Assembly: GCA_029565065.1 (NCBI GenBank)
Contig: JAKQOW010000048.1
Location: 1 to 64,000 of the forward strand
Origin: Acidobacteriota bacterium
Lineage (GTDB): Bacteria > Acidobacteriota > JAAYUB01
Direction of reading: 5' to 3'
Length of the DNA: 64,000 nucleotides
Shown here: positions 52,476 through 60,431 of the stretch, in pieces
Numbering within the stretch: position 1 is the first letter of the stretch
Layout: the number at the start of each line of letters is the position of its first letter
The notes under the pieces: model-generated
What the model was told of the DNA's origin: nothing
What the model saw: only the letters and a program-made list of their open reading frames with translations
The model's database searches: none
Made by a program: the position numbers and the translations under genes

Positions 52476-53420
52476 ATGGCTAACTTAAAAGAACTTTCCA
52501 AGAGACCCGATGGCTTCTCGCCGGGTCACCGGCTGTGCGCCGGATGCGGCATTCCCATCATTCCCAAGCTGCTGTACAAGGTGACGGATTACGACATCGT
52601 GGTCGCCAGCGCCACGGGCTGCTTCGAGGTCGCCACCACGATCTACCCGTACACCTCCTGGCTGAAGCCTTTTGTCCACAGCGCGTTCGAAAACGCCGCG
52701 GCGACGATCAGCGGCGTCGAGGCGATGTACCAGTCGCTGAAGAAGCAGGGCAAGATTCCCGCGAACCGCAAACTGAAATTCGTGGCGTTCGGCGGGGACG
52801 GCGGCACGTACGACATCGGCCTGCAGTCGCTGTCCGGCGCCCTCGAGCGGGGCCATGACATCGTGTACATCTGTTACGACAACGGCGCCTATATGAACAC
52901 CGGCATCCAGCGCTCCAGCGCCACTCCCTACGGCGCATCCACCACCACATCCCCCGCCGGCAAAGTCATCCCCGGCAAGATGCAGCGCCGCAAGGATCTC
53001 ACCAACATCGCCCTGGCCCATCACATCGAGTACGCCGCCCAAACCGCGGTCAGCCACTGGAACGACCTGGCCACCAAGCTTCAGAAGGGCCTGGACATTG
53101 ACGGTCCGGCCTTCATCTGCGTCATGTCCCCCTGCGTCCCGGGCTGGATGTATCCGTCGGACCAGAGCATCGAGGTGACGCGCATGGCCGTGGAAACCGG
53201 CTACTGGCCGCTCTTCGAGATGGACCACGGTGTGTTCCGGGTCAACTACAGGCCCAAGCAGAAGCTGCCGGTTGCCGACTGGTTGAAGCTGCAGGGCCGT
53301 TTCCGCCACCTCTTCCGCCCCGAGTACACCTACGTGATCGAGGAGATCCAGCGTCAGGTGGACGACTACTGGGAATACCTGGCGCACATGGAGCAGGCGT
53401 TCCCGGCTCCGCCGAAGTGA
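52476..53420 (+). CDS. porB: 2-oxoacid:ferredoxin oxidoreductase, beta subunit
   Basis: A 314-residue TPP-binding subunit. HRLCAGCGIPIIPKL and SATGCFEVATTIYPYTSWL are the Cys-containing TPP region, followed by FVAFGGDGGTYDIGLQS, the diphosphate/Mg motif GDGxxxDIG, and YICYDNGAYMNTGIQRSSAT, typical of pyruvate synthase beta subunits. A cysteine in the later VMSPCVPGWMYP fits the single extra cluster ligand of this subunit. It closes the gamma-delta-alpha-beta operon. Confidence 0.95.
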   Translation: MANLKELSKRPDGFSPGHRLCAGCGIPIIPKLLYKVTDYDIVVASATGCFEVATTIYPYTSWLKPFVHSAFENAAATISGVEAMYQSLKKQGKIPANRKLKFVAFGGDGGTYDIGLQSLSGALERGHDIVYICYDNGAYMNTGIQRSSATPYGASTTTSPAGKVIPGKMQRRKDLTNIALAHHIEYAAQTAVSHWNDLATKLQKGLDIDGPAFICVMSPCVPGWMYPSDQSIEVTRMAVETGYWPLFEMDHGVFRVNYRPKQKLPVADWLKLQGRFRHLFRPEYTYVIEEIQRQVDDYWEYLAHMEQAFPAPPK

Positions 53421-53428
53421 TCATACCC

Positions 53429-53459
53429 CCGGGGGGCGGCCACCCGCCCCCCGGGTTTC
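53429..53459 (+). terminator. Terminator of the ferredoxin oxidoreductase operon
   Basis: CCCGGGGGGCGG (53429-53440) pairs over 12 bp with CCGCCCCCCGGG (53445-53456), loop CCAC, followed by TTT. The remaining 190 nt of the 226-nt convergent gap hold no feature I can support. Confidence 0.85.
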
Positions 53460-53646
53460 CTCGTCTTAAAACACACCCCCGGCTCCACCCGGTTCAGGCG
53501 CTTCTTCCGCGCAACCCACCGTCCATCCTCCGCCTGCTCGCCCCGGCCGAAAGCCGCTTCGCAGCGACCGCGACCCATCCGCATAGCGGCAAACCCGACC
53601 GTCCGGAACCGCTCCGGCGATCTTCAGCGTGCGACATTGGCAGGAA

Positions 53647-53991
53647 TCAGGATTTGACGAAGGACGCGATCGCTTCGCGCTCGTTCTTATAGGATTCGAA
53701 GACGGTGAGCAGCTTGGTCATCTGGAGCAGGCTGCCGATCTTTTCGGCCGCCTTGACCAGCTTGACGGCTCCCCCCTGGGTGCTGACCAGCGTGTAGCAG
53801 TTGACCAACTCGCCGATCCCGGAGCTGTCCAGGTACGTGACGTTTTCCATGTTCAGGAGTATCCGGGTGAATCCTTCGTTCAGCGTGTCGCGGATCGTGT
53901 TGCGGAAATCGTACAATGCTTCGCCGATGACCACCCGCCCGGACAAGTCCAGGATGGCCACCTGCTCCACCTTCCGAACGCTGACGTTCAT
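53647..53991 (-). CDS. STAS-domain anti-sigma factor antagonist
   Basis: A 114-residue SpoIIAA/RsbV-like protein. The STAS domain includes VAILDLSGRVVIGEALYDF and the phosphorylation motif TYLDSSGIGELVN. It would be phosphorylated by the RsbW-like kinase encoded 1 nt upstream. Start at ATG 53991. No sigma factor or PP2C phosphatase lies next to it, so the target is encoded elsewhere. Confidence 0.9.
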   Translation of the reverse strand: MNVSVRKVEQVAILDLSGRVVIGEALYDFRNTIRDTLNEGFTRILLNMENVTYLDSSGIGELVNCYTLVSTQGGAVKLVKAAEKIGSLLQMTKLLTVFESYKNEREAIASFVKS

Positions 53992-53992
53992 C

Positions 53993-54433
53993 TCACGCCC
54001 GCTCCCCCGCCGGAATCGTCAGTTTCTTGAGCATGACCAGCCGGGTTCCCGACGGCTGGACAACCTCATAATCCACGTTGTCCATAAAAGACCGGATGTA
54101 GAAGATGCCCCGGCCGGATGGCTTGAGAATGTTCTCGTCGTTGAGGGGATCGGGTACGTCGTCGATGTTGAAACCCGTCCCCTGGTCCGCCACCTCGATC
54201 CGCAACTGCTCGCCCTGAAGACCCACCGAGAAATCCACATACTTGCCGGCATCGAAGTTGTTGCCGTGCTTCACGGCGTTGATGACCGCCTCCCGCACCG
54301 CCAGGCAAATCCAGAAGATCTCATCCTCGATGACCTTGAGGTTTTCAAGGATCTTCTGAACGACTTCTTGGGCAATGTCGATGAACAGGACTTCGCTGCT
54401 GAACCGCATTCGGATGAGCTCGTGTTTGGGCAT
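53993..54433 (-). CDS. RsbW-like serine kinase/anti-sigma factor
   Basis: A 146-residue GHKL protein with the N-box WICLAVREAVINAVKHGNNF, the G1 box VADQGTGFNIDD and the G2 box GRGIFYIRSFMD. Members bind a target, often sigma factor or another regulator, and phosphorylate a STAS protein. The STAS partner is the next gene. Start ATG 54433, with GGGAG 11 nt upstream. Confidence 0.92.
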   Translation of the reverse strand: MPKHELIRMRFSSEVLFIDIAQEVVQKILENLKVIEDEIFWICLAVREAVINAVKHGNNFDAGKYVDFSVGLQGEQLRIEVADQGTGFNIDDVPDPLNDENILKPSGRGIFYIRSFMDNVDYEVVQPSGTRLVMLKKLTIPAGERA

Positions 54434-54461
54434 CCCGCGGAGCTCCCAAGCAAGATGAGAT

Positions 54462-54491
54462 AACTTACTCTGGCATCGGGGGAAATGTCAA
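54462..54491 (-). promoter_or_regulatory. Weak candidate promoter of the RsbW-STAS pair
   Basis: On the minus strand TTGACA (54486-54491) is consensus, with TAAGTT (54462-54467) 18 nt away. The -10 is poor, so this is tentative. Confidence 0.3.
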
Positions 54492-54553
54492 GCCCGAATC
54501 GGATGCCGGACGAACCGTCTCGTCCCACAATCGCGCCGCCCGGCCCGAAACGA

Positions 54554-56086
54554 CTAATCCACCCCCAGCAGGATGCCGACGTTTTTCTGGAAATCGACGA
54601 TTCGGAACGGCTTCATCATGAACGCGACCGCGGCCCCATCGGTGAACAGCTGGGGATTCTGCCGCGGCAGGTCCTGACCGCTGATGAACAGCACCGGCAC
54701 GTCGGGTTTCCGGCGGCGGATTTCCAGATAGAGTCCGACGCCCGACATATCCTCCAGGATGGCATCCAGAATGATCAGGTCGATCCGGTCCAGATCGCTG
54801 TCCAGAATCGCCTGGGCGGTCCGGCCGCTGCCGGCGATGTGCACCCGGAGCCCCATGTCCAGCAGCAGGCGCTGGAGAATTTTGACAATGTCCGGCTCGT
54901 CGTCCACCACCAAGGCGGTCAGCCCGTCCAGGGCGGCCTTCCGGCTTCGGGTGGCGGGCACATCCGCCGTTGCGGCGACCGGGACTTCATAGACCGGCAA
55001 CTGGATCCGGGCGGTGGTTCCCCGCCCCAGCGTGCTGGCCAGGCGGATTTCACCGCCATGGTTCCGAACGATGCCCATGGCCATCGACAGTCCCATGCCC
55101 AGCGCTTCGTTCTGTGTTTTCGTCGTGAAGAACGGATCGAACGCCCTGGCCAGCTCGTCGCGGGTCATGCCGCGTCCGGAATCGGCGATGCAGATCTCGA
55201 TCCAGCGCTGTTCCGGGTGCGCGGCGGCCGGCTGCGGATGCCGGCGGCGCCGCCGGGCCAGCGCCGCCTTGATGAGCACGCCACCCGGTTCGTCCTCGAT
55301 GGACTCGATGGCGTTGGCCAGGATGTTCATGAACGCGTCCGTGAGCTGAAACGGGTCACCGATCATGTACAGGTCGCGCGCCAGCGGTTTCACACTGACC
55401 CGGCAGCGCTCGGGACCGGCCAGCACCGACGATTTCGCCACGAGTTCAAGCAGAAACTCGTTGACGGACATCGGCGTGTTGCTCCGGCGCGCGGGAGCGG
55501 CAAAGGCAAGCAGCTTCTGGTTCAAGCCGGCGCCCCGATCGGCCAGATGGGTGATGCCGTCGGCGTACGCGCGGATCATGGCTGTGTTGGGATCCGGATA
55601 TCGGCTGATGAGTTCGGCGTATCCCTTGATACCGGCCAAGATGTTGTTGAAGTTGTGGATGATCCCGGCCGCCAGCGTGGTCAGGGATTGGCGTTTTTCA
55701 CGCTCAAAATCCTGCCGGACCTTGTCCGTCTGGCCGGCCCCGGTCGCCAGGCGGAGGTAGAACAGTGTGGGCGAACCCGGCAGGAAATCGGCCTCGAACG
55801 CGCACGCCTCGCCATGAAGCTGAAGGTTTCCCCGCGCCGGCCCGTTCGCATGCGGCCCGTGGCGGAATTTATCGAGGATCCGCTGGGATGCCGGCGGCTC
55901 CAGTTGTTCGAGCACATCCGCCAACGTCTGGCAACCGGCCACGCGTTCGAGAAATGCGCCGTTGGACTTGATAGCGCGCCCGTCCGCGCCGAAGATCACC
56001 ATGGGTTCGCCGACCAGTTCCACCAGATACGTCTCCAGACACCTGGTCGCGTCCGGAGCCTGTCCATCGCGGATGCGTCTCGCCAT
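54554..56086 (-). CDS. Hybrid histidine kinase with C-terminal receiver
   Basis: A 510-residue soluble kinase. An N-terminal PAS-like region (about 20-120, EPMVIFGADGRAIKSN) precedes the H-box LAAGIIHNFNNILAGIKGYA, phospho-acceptor about His144. The ATPase domain has the N-box AFMNILANAIESIED, G1 DSGRGM and G2 GMGLSMAMGIV. A receiver domain at about 390-510 has VVDDEPDIVKIL and LIILDAILEDM with the acceptor Asp. No membrane helix is seen, so the sensor is cytosolic. I use ATG 56086 (GGGGG upstream). Its relation to the neighbouring RsbW-STAS genes is unproven. Confidence 0.9.
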   Translation of the reverse strand: MARRIRDGQAPDATRCLETYLVELVGEPMVIFGADGRAIKSNGAFLERVAGCQTLADVLEQLEPPASQRILDKFRHGPHANGPARGNLQLHGEACAFEADFLPGSPTLFYLRLATGAGQTDKVRQDFEREKRQSLTTLAAGIIHNFNNILAGIKGYAELISRYPDPNTAMIRAYADGITHLADRGAGLNQKLLAFAAPARRSNTPMSVNEFLLELVAKSSVLAGPERCRVSVKPLARDLYMIGDPFQLTDAFMNILANAIESIEDEPGGVLIKAALARRRRRHPQPAAAHPEQRWIEICIADSGRGMTRDELARAFDPFFTTKTQNEALGMGLSMAMGIVRNHGGEIRLASTLGRGTTARIQLPVYEVPVAATADVPATRSRKAALDGLTALVVDDEPDIVKILQRLLLDMGLRVHIAGSGRTAQAILDSDLDRIDLIILDAILEDMSGVGLYLEIRRRKPDVPVLFISGQDLPRQNPQLFTDGAAVAFMMKPFRIVDFQKNVGILLGVD

Positions 56087-56127
56087 GCAGCCCCCTGAGT
56101 CCACAAACAATTGTTGAAATTGGGTAG

Positions 56128-56139
56128 TATTTTAAAATA
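56128..56139. repeat. AT-rich palindrome in the divergent regulatory region
   Basis: TATTTTAAAATA is a perfect 12-bp palindrome. AACAATTGTT (56107-56116) is another. They lie in the 169-nt divergent gap between the hybrid kinase and coiled-coil genes, an unusually AT-rich stretch for this window. Confidence 0.5.
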
Positions 56140-56174
56140 AAATTGTTTCCGTTTTCATTAAATTCGTTTCATTT

Positions 56175-56203
56175 TTGACAATTTTATCGACCCCAGGTAT
56201 AGT
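56175..56203 (+). promoter_or_regulatory. Predicted promoter of the coiled-coil membrane protein
   Basis: TTGACA (56175-56180), a 17-nt spacer and TATAGT (56198-56203): one of the strongest matches in the window. Start near 56210. Confidence 0.7.
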
Positions 56204-56255
56204 CCGAAATTCTGTCAGTTCGCAAATTCGATCACATACGGAGGAATGATCGACC

Positions 56256-57197
56256 ATGAGTGACCAATCCAGACCCCCCATGCCACCGCCGCCCAACGAC
56301 CCGATGTTCCGCAGTCTCGACAAGACCGGGCCGCTGGAGAAAGCGGTGCGCAACGCCAAACAAGGCGGCAGCGGGTGGGTGTTGCCCACCATCCTGTTTG
56401 TCTGCATCGCCCTGCTGCTGGGTTACTGCATCTTTCTGACGGTCAAGCTCAGCCGGACTCACGAAGCCACCGAACTGCTGAATCGCGATCTGGACAACTC
56501 GGAAAACCGCATCAGCCAGCTCGAGGAAGAGCTGTACAAGACCGAGAACAAGCTGGTCCAGCAGATCGATGCCACCTCGAAGGAACTTTCGTCGGTCCAG
56601 GCCCAGCAGGAAAACGAGGTGCAGACCATCAAGGCCGCCGTCACCCAGAAGGCGGACAAGGACGCGCTGGCCTCCGTGGATCGCAAGGCCCAGAGCATCC
56701 AGAGCGACGTGGGTGAGATCAAGCAGAATGTCACTGCCGTCGACTCCAACGTCAAGCAGGTCGACACGAAGGTGGGTGAGCTGGATAAGCGCGTCGAGGA
56801 ACAGGCCAAGACCATCGAAGAACAGCGCAAGCTGCTGGAACAGAGCATCCACAACATCAACGCCACACGGGAAATCCTGGATTCCACAAGGGAGTCGCTC
56901 TTCAATCTGAAAACCTCGCTGGATCGCGACTACTTCGTATTCCAGCTGCACAAGAAGTCCGGCATCATCCGGGTCAAGGACGTGGGCCTGCGCCTCAAGA
57001 AGACCAGAAAGAAGGACCAGCGCTACGACACCGAGATCTTTTACGACGACAAGAAGATGTCCAAGGACAAGGTGGCCGCCAACGAACCCATCTATTTTCT
57101 GAAAATGGGCTACAAGAAACCGTACGAACTTGTGGTCACCCAGGTGTTAGACGACAAGGTCAACGGCTACCTGTCGGTTCCGAAGGTGGCTGAATAA
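56256..57197 (+). CDS. Coiled-coil single-pass membrane protein
   Basis: A 313-residue protein not assigned to a family. A Pro-rich cytosolic N-terminus (MPPPPNDPMF) is followed by a membrane helix at about 43-63 (VLPTILFVCIALLLGYCIFL). A long coiled coil spans about 70-225, with heptads in LNRDLDNSENRISQLEEELY and KVGELDKRVEEQAKTIEEQ. The last 90 residues are a basic, beta-like domain with YFVFQLHKKSGIIRVKDVGL and YELVVTQVLDDKVNGYLSV. It has a strong promoter of its own. It may be an envelope tether or a sensor that spans the periplasm; this is inferred from shape only. Confidence 0.6.
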   Translation: MSDQSRPPMPPPPNDPMFRSLDKTGPLEKAVRNAKQGGSGWVLPTILFVCIALLLGYCIFLTVKLSRTHEATELLNRDLDNSENRISQLEEELYKTENKLVQQIDATSKELSSVQAQQENEVQTIKAAVTQKADKDALASVDRKAQSIQSDVGEIKQNVTAVDSNVKQVDTKVGELDKRVEEQAKTIEEQRKLLEQSIHNINATREILDSTRESLFNLKTSLDRDYFVFQLHKKSGIIRVKDVGLRLKKTRKKDQRYDTEIFYDDKKMSKDKVAANEPIYFLKMGYKKPYELVVTQVLDDKVNGYLSVPKVAE

Positions 57198-57249
57198 CCG
57201 CTGGTTGCCCTCGGCCGCCGGTCCGATGCCGGCGGCCGTTTTATATCCG

Positions 57250-57729
57250 ATGAAAAAATCTGTCTGGTGCATCACCGCCGTCGGCTTCCTGCTGGCGGAC
57301 ATCGTCTCCAAACTGGCCGCGGTGCGGCTGCTGGTGCCGCATGTGGAGCGGCACGTCATCCCGGGCTTTTTCAGCCTGACCCTCACCACCAACCGCGGGA
57401 TCGCGTTCAGCATGCTGGCCGACGTGGACAGCCCGTTCAAGACCGCGCTCCTCACCCTGACCGCCGTGCTGGCGCTGGGTTACATCTGCTGGACCGTGGC
57501 CACGGAAACATCTCTGCCGTGGGTATACGGGATCGCTCTGGCCATGATCGCCGGCGGCATCGTCGGCAACGCCGGCAACCGGCTGCTCACCGGTTCGGTG
57601 GTTGACTTTCTGGATTTTCATGTCGGCGCCTACTACTGGCCGACGTTCAACCTGGCCGACACGTTCATCTGCGTGGGCGCCGTCGCCGTCCTCTGGGCGA
57701 TCCTCCTGCAAGGACGGACCCGCCCATGA
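57250..57729 (+). CDS. lspA: Lipoprotein signal peptidase
   Basis: A 159-residue, four-helix membrane aspartyl peptidase (SPase II) that removes lipoprotein signals. Conserved blocks: ADIVSKLAAV near the start, TNRGIAFSM, GNAGNRLLTGSVVDFLDF and PTFNLADTFI. The two catalytic Asp lie in VVDF and LADTF. The usual GNLIDR reads GNAGNR here, so the Asp of that motif is Asn. I start at ATG 57250 instead of 57205. Its stop overlaps the lolA start by 4 nt. Confidence 0.92.
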   Translation: MKKSVWCITAVGFLLADIVSKLAAVRLLVPHVERHVIPGFFSLTLTTNRGIAFSMLADVDSPFKTALLTLTAVLALGYICWTVATETSLPWVYGIALAMIAGGIVGNAGNRLLTGSVVDFLDFHVGAYYWPTFNLADTFICVGAVAVLWAILLQGRTRP

Positions 57730-58352
57730 TCCGGCTGACCGCCTGTCTCGCCATCGCCTGGATCCTGTCCGCCGGTGCAGCGGGAGCCGACACCTTCGAC
57801 CGATTCCTCGAGCGATTCCACGGATTTCGCACCCTCGAGGCCCGGTTCAGCCAGTCGGTCCAGACGCCGCTCGGCATCGAGCAGGCCTCCGGGCGGATCT
57901 GGATCCGCCGACCCCACCTGATGCGGTGGGATTACCAGGACCCCGAACCGAAGATCTTCCTGCTCCGAAAAAACGAATACCGGATGTACATCCCCGCGGA
58001 GCGGCAATTGGTGATCCAGAAACTGGACGGTCTCGACGCCGAAGAATCCCCGCTGGTGTTCATCCTGGGCGGCCGGAGACGGCTGGACGAGTTCTTCGAC
58101 CACGACCCGCCGGCCGTCGACGGCGCCCGCACCGCCTATGTGCTGCGCGCCCGGGCGAAGGATCCGGTGTTCGCGCGGGCGCTGCTCGTGCTGTCCGGCG
58201 ATCCGCCCTTCATCGAGGAGCTGACCCTGTACGAGAGCAGCGGGTCCACCCACACCTACCGCTTCTCGGAAGTCCGTCTGGACGTCCCCGTCCCCGCCGG
58301 GCGGTTCGAATTCACGCCGCCGGCCGACACCGAAGTCCTCCGGCCGGAATGA
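57726..58352 (+). CDS. lolA: Outer membrane lipoprotein carrier protein LolA
   Basis: A 208-residue periplasmic chaperone with a signal peptide (to about Ala21). The LolA fold shows in LEARFSQSVQTPLGIEQASG, IWIRRPHLMRWDYQDP, RKNEYRMYIPAERQLVIQKL and LPVPAGRFEFTPPADTEVL-like final strands. It carries lipoproteins to the outer membrane, which supports a diderm cell. It overlaps lspA, so the two are translated together. Confidence 0.9.
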   Translation: MIRLTACLAIAWILSAGAAGADTFDRFLERFHGFRTLEARFSQSVQTPLGIEQASGRIWIRRPHLMRWDYQDPEPKIFLLRKNEYRMYIPAERQLVIQKLDGLDAEESPLVFILGGRRRLDEFFDHDPPAVDGARTAYVLRARAKDPVFARALLVLSGDPPFIEELTLYESSGSTHTYRFSEVRLDVPVPAGRFEFTPPADTEVLRPE

Positions 58353-58356
58353 GCCC

Positions 58357-58386
58357 TTGATTTTTCGTCGCGACTGCGCCTAAATT
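58357..58386 (+). promoter_or_regulatory. Candidate promoter of the DnaJ-like gene
   Basis: TTGATT (58357-58362), an 18-nt spacer and TAAATT (58381-58386). The CCCTTGA start of the -35 also resembles a heat-shock sigma-32 type box. Start near 58393, with a short leader. Confidence 0.4.
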
Positions 58387-58409
58387 GGGCGCGGAAAAGG
58401 TCCGCACCG

Positions 58410-59450
58410 ATGGAGTACAAGGACTACTACAACATCCTGGGGGTGGCCAAAGGCGCCACCCCGGCCGAGATCAAGAAGGCTTATCGCCGGCTGGCCCGGA
58501 AATATCATCCCGACTTCAATCGGGACAATCCGAATGCCGAGCGGCGATTCAAGGAGATCAACGAGGCCTACCAGGTGCTGGGCGACGCCGACAAGCGCCA
58601 GAAATACGACCACCTCGGCGCCAACTGGCAGGATTTCCAACGATTCGGCGGCTCCCGGGGCGGAACCGGCGACAACGATTTCTTCCGCCACTTCGCCGGC
58701 GCGGGCCGCGCGGATTTCGGGTCGGGGCGCCAGACGGGATTCAGCGACTTTTTCAGAATGTTCTTCGGCGGCGCCGACCCGTTCGGCGACACCATGGCGG
58801 CGGACGCGCCGGAAGGACGACGGGGCGGCCGGGCGGCCGCGGATCTGAACGCCGAAATCCGGATCCCGCTGCGGGATGCGGCGCAGGGCCGGACCATGCG
58901 GATCACCCTGCAGTCGGAGAGCCCCTGCCCCCAGTGCGGCGGGCGGGGCGCCACCGGCCGGAACGTCTGCCCGGCCTGCCAGGGCGCCGGCTCCACCTAC
59001 CAGCCGGAAGAGGTCGAAGTCAAAATCCCGGCTGGCGTCCACGACGAGTTCAAGATCCGGCTCCGGGGCAAGGGGCGCACCGGCGCCGGCCAGCGGGAGC
59101 GCGGCGACCTCTATCTGACGGTCCGCGTGGAGGACGACGCCTTCTTCCGGCTGCAGGGCCGGGACATCCACTGCGAGGTGCCGGTCACATTCTGCGAAGC
59201 GGCGCTGGGCGCCCAGATCGAGGTGCCGACGCTGGGGGGCAAGGTGCGCATGCGCATCCCGCTCGAAACCCAGAATGGCCGCACCTTCCGCCTAAAAGGA
59301 AAGGGCCTGCCGGCGCTGGGCCGCCACCCAGCTGGTGATCAGATCATCCATGTCCGCGTGGTGGTGCCCACGAACCTGAGCCCGCGCGAGAAAGAGCTGT
59401 TGCACCAGCTGGCGGCCACGCGGACCGAAAATCCGCGCGAGGGACTGTAG
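58410..59450 (+). CDS. DnaJ-like co-chaperone with a half zinc finger
   Basis: A 346-residue J-protein. The J domain (1-70) has KKAYRRLARKYHPDFNRDN with HPD, then a Gly/Phe-rich stretch (GGSRGGTGDNDFFRHFAGAG). The zinc region has only two CxxCxGxG repeats (CPQCGGRG and CPACQGAG), enough for one zinc site, whereas DnaJ has four. C-terminal peptide-binding domains follow, with GVHDEFKIRLRGKGRTGAGQ. It works with DnaK. It is thus between DnaJ and CbpA types. The neighbours lspA-lolA and a radical SAM gene give no further hint. Confidence 0.9.
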   Translation: MEYKDYYNILGVAKGATPAEIKKAYRRLARKYHPDFNRDNPNAERRFKEINEAYQVLGDADKRQKYDHLGANWQDFQRFGGSRGGTGDNDFFRHFAGAGRADFGSGRQTGFSDFFRMFFGGADPFGDTMAADAPEGRRGGRAAADLNAEIRIPLRDAAQGRTMRITLQSESPCPQCGGRGATGRNVCPACQGAGSTYQPEEVEVKIPAGVHDEFKIRLRGKGRTGAGQRERGDLYLTVRVEDDAFFRLQGRDIHCEVPVTFCEAALGAQIEVPTLGGKVRMRIPLETQNGRTFRLKGKGLPALGRHPAGDQIIHVRVVVPTNLSPREKELLHQLAATRTENPREGL

Positions 59451-59457
59451 CGCAACC

Positions 59458-59484
59458 GAGGCCAGGCCTCCGGGCGGCCCGGAG
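59458..59484 (+). other. Overlapping hairpins between dnaJ-like and radical SAM genes
   Basis: GAGGCC-A-GGCCTC (59458-59470) and CTCCGGG-CGG-CCCGGAG (59468-59484) share three bases and cannot form together. There is no T-run. They may act as a weak terminator or a switch. Confidence 0.3.
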
Positions 59485-59495
59485 CGAGCATCTGT

Positions 59496-60431
59496 ATGGC
59501 ATACCGATACCTGTTTGGACCCGTTCCTTCCCGCCGGCTCGGCATCTCGCTGGGCGTCGACCTGGTTCCGCCCAAGACCTGTTCCATGAATTGCGTGTAC
59601 TGTGAGTGCGGGCCGACGACGACGTTCACCACCGACCGGGCGGAGTATGTGCCGACCGGCGAGGTTCTGGCCGAGCTGGACGACTTTCTGGACCGGTACC
59701 CTCGTCCGGACTTCATTACCTTCTCCGGATCCGGCGAACCCACGCTCCACTCCGGTCTCGGCCGGATCGCGTCCCATCTCAGGGCCCGCGGTGCGGCACC
59801 GGTCGCCCTGCTCACCAACGCGTCGCTCATGGACCGGCCAGACGTCCGGTCCGAGGCTGCGGCGGCCGATCTCATCCTCCCCTCGCTGGACGCGGTTTCC
59901 GACGCGGCCTTCCACGCCATCAACCGGCCGGTGCCCAGCGTCCGCAGCGAGGCGATCATCGACGGACTGGCCGCTCTCCGGGAGATCTTCACCGGCGAGA
60001 TCTGGCTGGAGATCTTCGTCCTGGCCCCGCTCAACACCGAGCCGGACGAGCTCGCGCGGTTTCGGGACGCCATCCGACGGATCCGGCCCGACCGCGTCCA
60101 GCTCAACACCCTCGACCGGCCGGGCACGGAGCCGTGGGTCCGGCCCGTGCCTCTGGCTGAGCTGGAAGCGATGATCCCGCAGCTCGATCACCCGCGGGTG
60201 GAAGTGATCGCCCGGTACCGCCGCCGGAGGGACATGGCGACTTTCCGACCCGACCTGGAGAGCGCCATCATCGAGACCATCGCCCGGCGTCCCTGCACCG
60301 CCGAAGATCTGGCGGCGGGGCTGGGGATCCGCCCGGCGGAGCTGAACAAGTACCTGGACATCCTCGAAACGGAGCGGCGGATCCGGGCCGAGATCCAGGA
60401 CCGCGGCATCTTTTATCGGACGCTGGCATGA
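59496..60431 (+). CDS. Radical SAM protein with C-terminal winged helix
   Basis: A 311-residue radical SAM enzyme. The cluster motif is CSMNCVYCEC (Cys-x3-Cys-x2-Cys) in GVDLVPPKTCSMNCVYCECG, which binds a [4Fe-4S] and SAM. GEPTLHSG follows as the SAM-binding GGE-type motif, with FSGSGEP. The C-terminal 60 residues (DLAAGLGIRPAELNKYLDIL) form a winged-helix-like domain. This arrangement is typical of uncharacterised radical SAM proteins of the YfkB/DUF-type; the substrate is unknown. Its stop overlaps the nitrilase start by 4 nt. Confidence 0.85.
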   Translation: MAYRYLFGPVPSRRLGISLGVDLVPPKTCSMNCVYCECGPTTTFTTDRAEYVPTGEVLAELDDFLDRYPRPDFITFSGSGEPTLHSGLGRIASHLRARGAAPVALLTNASLMDRPDVRSEAAAADLILPSLDAVSDAAFHAINRPVPSVRSEAIIDGLAALREIFTGEIWLEIFVLAPLNTEPDELARFRDAIRRIRPDRVQLNTLDRPGTEPWVRPVPLAELEAMIPQLDHPRVEVIARYRRRRDMATFRPDLESAIIETIARRPCTAEDLAAGLGIRPAELNKYLDILETERRIRAEIQDRGIFYRTLA

